52,662 nucleotides of DNA from the NCBI GenBank assembly GCA_021295855.1, contig JAGWBO010000002.1, positions 1 to 52,662 of the forward strand, written 5' to 3'. Numbering within the stretch: the first letter of the stretch is position 1; every line of letters begins with the position of its first letter. The position numbers and the translations under genes are program-made. Shown one piece after another: positions 48,244-52,662 of the stretch. The notes under the pieces are model-generated. The model saw nothing but the letters and a program-made list of their open reading frames with translations. It was not told where the DNA came from and made no database searches. This stretch comes from Pseudomonadales bacterium. GTDB lineage: Bacteria; Pseudomonadota; Gammaproteobacteria; Pseudomonadales; Azotimanducaceae.

Positions 48244-49593
48244 ATGCTGCTCACTCTTACGACTACGCACCGGCCAGCAACAGATCTCGGCTACCTGCTC
48301 CACAAGAATCCTGCTCGCGCACAGGTTTTCAACCTGCCGTTTGGCAAGGCACATGTGTTCTACCCGGAAGCTAGCGCGGAGCGTTGTACCGTGGCGCTGT
48401 TACTTGATATCGACCCCATTTCTCTAGTTCGCGGACGAGGCGCAATCCTCACAGACTATGTAAACGATCGACCGTATATCGCTTCGTCGTTCCTTAGTGT
48501 CGCGATAGCGCGTGTTTTCGGTAGCGCGCTCGGTGGACGCAGTTCAGAGCGACCGGATCTCGTGGACGAGTCCTTGCCACTGACGGCGGAGATCACGGCC
48601 TTACGTTGCGACTCCGAAACTTCGGTTCGCTCTCTTTTCGAACCTCTCGGCTATGAGGTGAATGTCGAACCGTCGGATACCGACGAGTCATCGGCTCGGT
48701 ATCGCAATGTTCGGCTTGTTTGTCGCAAACCTTTAAAGGAGCTATTGACGCACGTATATGTCCTAGTGCCCACCCTCGACAATAGGAAGCACTACTGGAT
48801 CGGCGATGACGAGGTCGATAAACTGATCGCCCGCGGCGAAGGCTGGCTCGAAAAACACCCAAATCGCGAATTCATCGTTCGTCGCTACCTCAAACACCAA
48901 CGCAACCTTACCGAAGAAGCCCTAGCGCGCCTCCGCGACGATGGAGACGCAGGATTGGGGACGCACGCAACCGCTACGGTTGGCACGGCATCGCTTGGTG
49001 ACCTTCGCATCCAAGCGGTTGTACGCGCTCTAACGGATAGTGGCGCGGTTCGCGTGCTGGACCTCGGGTGCGGTGAGGGACGGCTGATTGAGGCGCTCCT
49101 AAGGTTGCCACAAATATCTGAGATCGCAGGTGTCGACGTGTCCGTGGAAGCCCTCAATCGTGCCGAGCGTCGAATTGGTCTCGAGCGCATGCCTGATCGT
49201 CAGCGTCAGCGTGTGAAACTGTTGCAGGGCGCTCTGACCTATCGAGATGCACGACTCGCTGGTTACGATGCCGCCGCTGTCATTGAGGCACTGGAACACC
49301 TAGAACCCGCACGACTCGGTGCATTTGAACAAATGTTGTTCCACTTCGCTAAGCCAGAAACAATAGTCGTGACTACGCCTAATCGCGACTACAACGTCAA
49401 CTATGTCGAACTTGCGGACGGCGGACTACGCCATCCGGATCATCGCTTCGAGTGGTCACGTGAGGAATTTGCGAGCTGGACAGCATCCGTCGCAGCTGCA
49501 CACGGATATGCAGCCACCCTCGAACCGGTCGGCGATGTCGATCCAGCGCTTGGCGCTCCTACACAGATGGCGGTCTTCAAGCGATGCAACTAG
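48244..49593 (+). CDS. hen1: Hen1-type 3'-terminal RNA ribose 2'-O-methyltransferase
   Basis: 449 aa; N-terminal MLLTLTTTHRPATDLGYLLHKNPARAQVFNLPFGKAHVFYPEA; methyltransferase motif VLDLGCGEGRLIEALL; metal-site EALEHLEPARL. Confidence 0.95.
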   Translation: MLLTLTTTHRPATDLGYLLHKNPARAQVFNLPFGKAHVFYPEASAERCTVALLLDIDPISLVRGRGAILTDYVNDRPYIASSFLSVAIARVFGSALGGRSSERPDLVDESLPLTAEITALRCDSETSVRSLFEPLGYEVNVEPSDTDESSARYRNVRLVCRKPLKELLTHVYVLVPTLDNRKHYWIGDDEVDKLIARGEGWLEKHPNREFIVRRYLKHQRNLTEEALARLRDDGDAGLGTHATATVGTASLGDLRIQAVVRALTDSGAVRVLDLGCGEGRLIEALLRLPQISEIAGVDVSVEALNRAERRIGLERMPDRQRQRVKLLQGALTYRDARLAGYDAAAVIEALEHLEPARLGAFEQMLFHFAKPETIVVTTPNRDYNVNYVELADGGLRHPDHRFEWSREEFASWTASVAAAHGYAATLEPVGDVDPALGAPTQMAVFKRCN

Positions 49594-52127
49594 AAATTCC
49601 CGATTTTTGCCTCGTGCTGTTAGTAGGCGCCTCCGGCTCAGGTAAGTCCACCTTTGCTCAGCGGCACTTTGCCGACACGGAAGTAATCTCATCCGATGCC
49701 TGCCGAGGCATGGTAAGTGATGATCCAACCAGCCAAGCCGCCACGAATGATGCCTTCGATCTCGTGCGCTACATTGCCAGTAAGCGTCTCGCAGCGCGGC
49801 GACTGACCGTAATTGATGCCACCAACGCGAGGTCGGAAGACCGGCGCGACTTCACTCGACTTGCTCGAGAATACCACGCCCTCGTCGTAGCGATAGTCCT
49901 GGATTTACCGGAACGCGTCTGTCGCGACCGCAATGCGACACGCGCCGACCGCAACTTCGGTCAACATGTAGTGCGCAACCAAGTGCGTAGTTTGCGGCGC
50001 TCAAGCAAGAGTCTCCGGCGCGAGGGAATCCGCTACCGCTTCCGGTTCCAATCGGAAGAAGAAATCGACGCTGTCGAGGTCAAAAGGCGGCCTCTCTGGA
50101 CTGATCGACGCGACGACGCCGGACCGTTCGACATCGTCGGCGACCTGCACGGCTGTTTCGACGAATTACTGGTTCTGCTCGAACGGCTCGGTTACCAAGT
50201 GCAACACCAAAACGGCCAGTTCAAAATCGCACATCCAGAGAATCGCCGACTCATCTTTCTTGGCGACCTAATCGATCGGGGACCCCGTATCGTCGATTGT
50301 CTGAGGTTGGTCATGGACGCGGTGGAAAATGGCAGCGCGCTTTGCGTACCCGGGAACCATGAAGTCAAGCTACTGCGAAAGCTCCGCGGTCGGAACGTAC
50401 GCATGAGCCATGGTCTCGATGCGACCGTCGCGGAACTTGAGCGGGAACCTGCCGACTTCCGAGAGTGCACGGCTAAGTTCATCGATGGGTTGGTAAGCCA
50501 TTTCGTATTTGACGAAGGACGGCTCGCGGTCGCACACGCGGGTATGAAGGCGGACCTGCTAAATCGCTCCTCTGGCGCTGTGCGTGATTTTGCACTCTTC
50601 GGTGAGACCACCGGCGAAACCGACGAATTCGGATTGCCTATACGTTACGACTGGGCGTCAGAATATCGGGGTGATGCAGCCGTCGTCTACGGCCATACGC
50701 CTGTGATCGATGCACACTGGGTCAATGGGACTATTTGCATCGATACCGGATGCGTGTTCGGTGGCAGCTTGACCGCACTGCGTTACCCAGAACGGGAACT
50801 GGTGTCCGTGCCGGCGGTGGAGACCTACTACGAACCCGTCGGGAGTCCCCGAACCACATTCAATCAAACCACGGATCCGCACCTACTCGATATCGAAGAC
50901 GTTCATGGCAAGCGCGTGGTCAATACAGGACTCTTGCCAAATATCACCGTGCGCGCGGAGAACGCCGCTGCAGCGCTTGAGGTAATGAGCCGTTACGCCA
51001 TTGATCCGCGTTGGTTGATTTACCTGCCGCCAACCATGTCGCCCTGTGAAACGAGCGCAATTGACGGGCTTCTTGAGCATCCAGCCGAAGCGTTCGACTA
51101 CTATCGGGTCAGCGGCATCGAACGCGTGATCTGCGAGGAGAAGCACATGGGCTCACGCGCCGTGGCAGTGGTTTGCCGTGACGAGGAAGTGGCGCGCAAG
51201 CGATTCGGAATTGAAAGGCAAGGTGCGGGTGCCATTTACACGCGCACGGGTCGTGCGTTTTTTGCAACCGGCGCTAACGCCGACTACGAAAAAGCGCTGA
51301 TTGATCGTCTTCGCAACGCGGCCGATGACTGCGGTATGTGGGATGCCTTTGAAACGGGCTGGTTCTGCCTTGATGCCGAGCTCATGCCTTGGTCAATGAA
51401 AGCGGACGATCTTCTCAATGAGTTCTATCGTCCGGTGGCGGAGGCAGCTCGCCTCGGACTCGACCAAGCGAAAGCCGCACTTGAGCAAGCAGCTACACGA
51501 GGAATTGACTGCTCACTCCTGCTCGATGAGATGCAGGACCGATCCACTATGGTCGCCGAGTATGCTGCAGCGTTGCAACGCTACGAATGGCCTGTTGAAA
51601 GCGTCAATGATCTTCGTCTCGCACCGTTTCACTTGCTCGCCACCGAGGGCGCCGTACATGCAGAGCAAGATCACGGTTGGCACATGGAACGCCTAGCCGA
51701 ACTCGGCGCAAGCGATGACGTACTAGCGCCAACAGCTCACAGGATCGTCGACCTCGCCGACCGCGAAAGCAGTGACCAAGCGATCGCTTGGTGGGAATCG
51801 ATCACCGACGCAGGGGGTGAGGGTATGGTCGTGAAACCATGGGCATTCGTAGCCAAGAAAGGTAGAACGCTCGTACAACCAGCGGTGAAGTGCCGTGGGC
51901 GCGAGTACCTACGGATCATCTATGGTCCCGAGTACACTGTCGAGGAGAATCTCAGGCGCCTCCGCCAGCGTGAACTCCGCAGCAAGCGGTCGTTAGCACA
52001 ACGCGAATTCGCGCTTGGACTCGAAGCCCTTTCGCGTTTCGTCAAGCAGGAGCCACTCCGGCGAGTACATGAGTGCGTTTTCGCGGTCCTTGCGATGGAA
52101 TCGGAACCAGTGGATCCCCGTTTGTAG
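49584..52127 (+). CDS. pnkp: Polynucleotide kinase-phosphatase (Pnkp), with ligase-like adenylyltransferase domain
   Basis: 847 aa; kinase GASGSGKSTFAQRHF; phosphatase DIVGDLHGCFDEL..FLGDLIDRGP..PGNHEVK; C-terminal EEKHMGSRAVAVVCRD and EGMVVKPW; 10-bp overlap with hen1. Confidence 0.96.
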   Translation: MQLEIPDFCLVLLVGASGSGKSTFAQRHFADTEVISSDACRGMVSDDPTSQAATNDAFDLVRYIASKRLAARRLTVIDATNARSEDRRDFTRLAREYHALVVAIVLDLPERVCRDRNATRADRNFGQHVVRNQVRSLRRSSKSLRREGIRYRFRFQSEEEIDAVEVKRRPLWTDRRDDAGPFDIVGDLHGCFDELLVLLERLGYQVQHQNGQFKIAHPENRRLIFLGDLIDRGPRIVDCLRLVMDAVENGSALCVPGNHEVKLLRKLRGRNVRMSHGLDATVAELEREPADFRECTAKFIDGLVSHFVFDEGRLAVAHAGMKADLLNRSSGAVRDFALFGETTGETDEFGLPIRYDWASEYRGDAAVVYGHTPVIDAHWVNGTICIDTGCVFGGSLTALRYPERELVSVPAVETYYEPVGSPRTTFNQTTDPHLLDIEDVHGKRVVNTGLLPNITVRAENAAAALEVMSRYAIDPRWLIYLPPTMSPCETSAIDGLLEHPAEAFDYYRVSGIERVICEEKHMGSRAVAVVCRDEEVARKRFGIERQGAGAIYTRTGRAFFATGANADYEKALIDRLRNAADDCGMWDAFETGWFCLDAELMPWSMKADDLLNEFYRPVAEAARLGLDQAKAALEQAATRGIDCSLLLDEMQDRSTMVAEYAAALQRYEWPVESVNDLRLAPFHLLATEGAVHAEQDHGWHMERLAELGASDDVLAPTAHRIVDLADRESSDQAIAWWESITDAGGEGMVVKPWAFVAKKGRTLVQPAVKCRGREYLRIIYGPEYTVEENLRRLRQRELRSKRSLAQREFALGLEALSRFVKQEPLRRVHECVFAVLAMESEPVDPRL

Positions 52128-52306
52128 TTGGCGCTTTCGGATAGTTCGAACGCAATTCCAAGCCACTAGGGTCTCCAGCGAATCATTGTGATCCGAAATT
52201 CAAACTGCTAGTGAAGCGAATCTGCTCGGAGTGAAACTATCTAATCCTGATCCGTCACCGGTTGATCTCCTGTTGGCACCGGCGACGCGCCTCACTAAAA
52301 CAAAGT

Positions 52307-52662
52307 TCAAGCGTCGAAAGGATTGAGCACGTCTACATTCAATTCCGCCACGTCAGCAACATTGCGCGTCACGAATGTCAGTCCGTGAACTTTAGCGGTT
52401 GCGGCCAGCAGTGTATCGATGACTGACACCGAGCGGATCGCAGTCATCCTCCCCCACTCTTCAGCGATCGCTGTATCGATAGGGATTACGCGATCGCCGA
52501 AGCTCGAGATCACTTCGTCAAGCCACTTCTCTAGTGCCTCGGCTTTAAACTCATCTCGGTCGCGTACTAGCTCCAACCCCTTACGAATCTCGCCTAACAC
52601 CAATGCACTGAGCCATAGATCATCTTCGCTGACGCTGTTCCACCACGCTGATACACCCGGAT
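52307..52662 (-). CDS. Type II toxin-antitoxin PIN-domain toxin, VapC/FitB-like, 5' end truncated by the window edge
   Basis: Frame stays open to the window end (PGVSAWWNSVSEDDLWLSALVLGEIRKGLELVRDRD...); IPIDTAIAEEWGRM and VIDTLLAATAKVHGLTFVTRNVADVAELNVDVLNPF are PIN-typical. The track start (TTG 52603) is an internal codon. Confidence 0.88.
   Translation of the reverse strand, partial: PGVSAWWNSVSEDDLWLSALVLGEIRKGLELVRDRDEFKAEALEKWLDEVISSFGDRVIPIDTAIAEEWGRMTAIRSVSVIDTLLAATAKVHGLTFVTRNVADVAELNVDVLNPFDA

Overview
The 52.7 kb window looks like a chromosomal segment of a gammaproteobacterium-like organism; this lineage guess rests on the rho / hemYXDC / argH / hemB block. Left to right it contains: (i) an F420-dependent LLM oxidoreductase, a CFA-synthase-like methyltransferase, an Opp-type ABC transporter (binding protein plus two permeases, no ATPase), and F420 genes npdG-cofE-cofD-cofC; (ii) a complete ISNCY-like insertion sequence at 9002-10828 with imperfect TIRs and a 6-bp TAGCTA duplication; (iii) a Rieske oxygenase, a serine hydrolase and a questin-oxidase-like protein; (iv) a ~21 kb block (14.8-36.0 kb) with a 1393-aa TonB-dependent receptor, five related TPR proteins, four CRTAC1/ASPIC-UnbV seven-motif beta-propeller proteins and three Sel1-like paralogs; (v) rho, hemY, hemX, hemD, hemC, argH, hemB; (vi) a DUF6265-like protein, a DAO-type FAD oxidoreductase and a BVMO-like flavoprotein; (vii) a Hen1-Pnkp RNA-repair cassette and a VapC-like PIN gene cut by the window end. 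The best candidate for an undescribed system is block (iv). Its TPR and CRTAC1 genes occur as co-duplicated pairs of two types (lipoprotein and soluble secreted) around a TonB receptor that itself carries an insert with Ca-binding-type DxDxDGxxD motifs. This suggests an envelope or surface uptake machine analogous to, but distinct from, SusCD. All product calls come from reading the translations; no database search was run.
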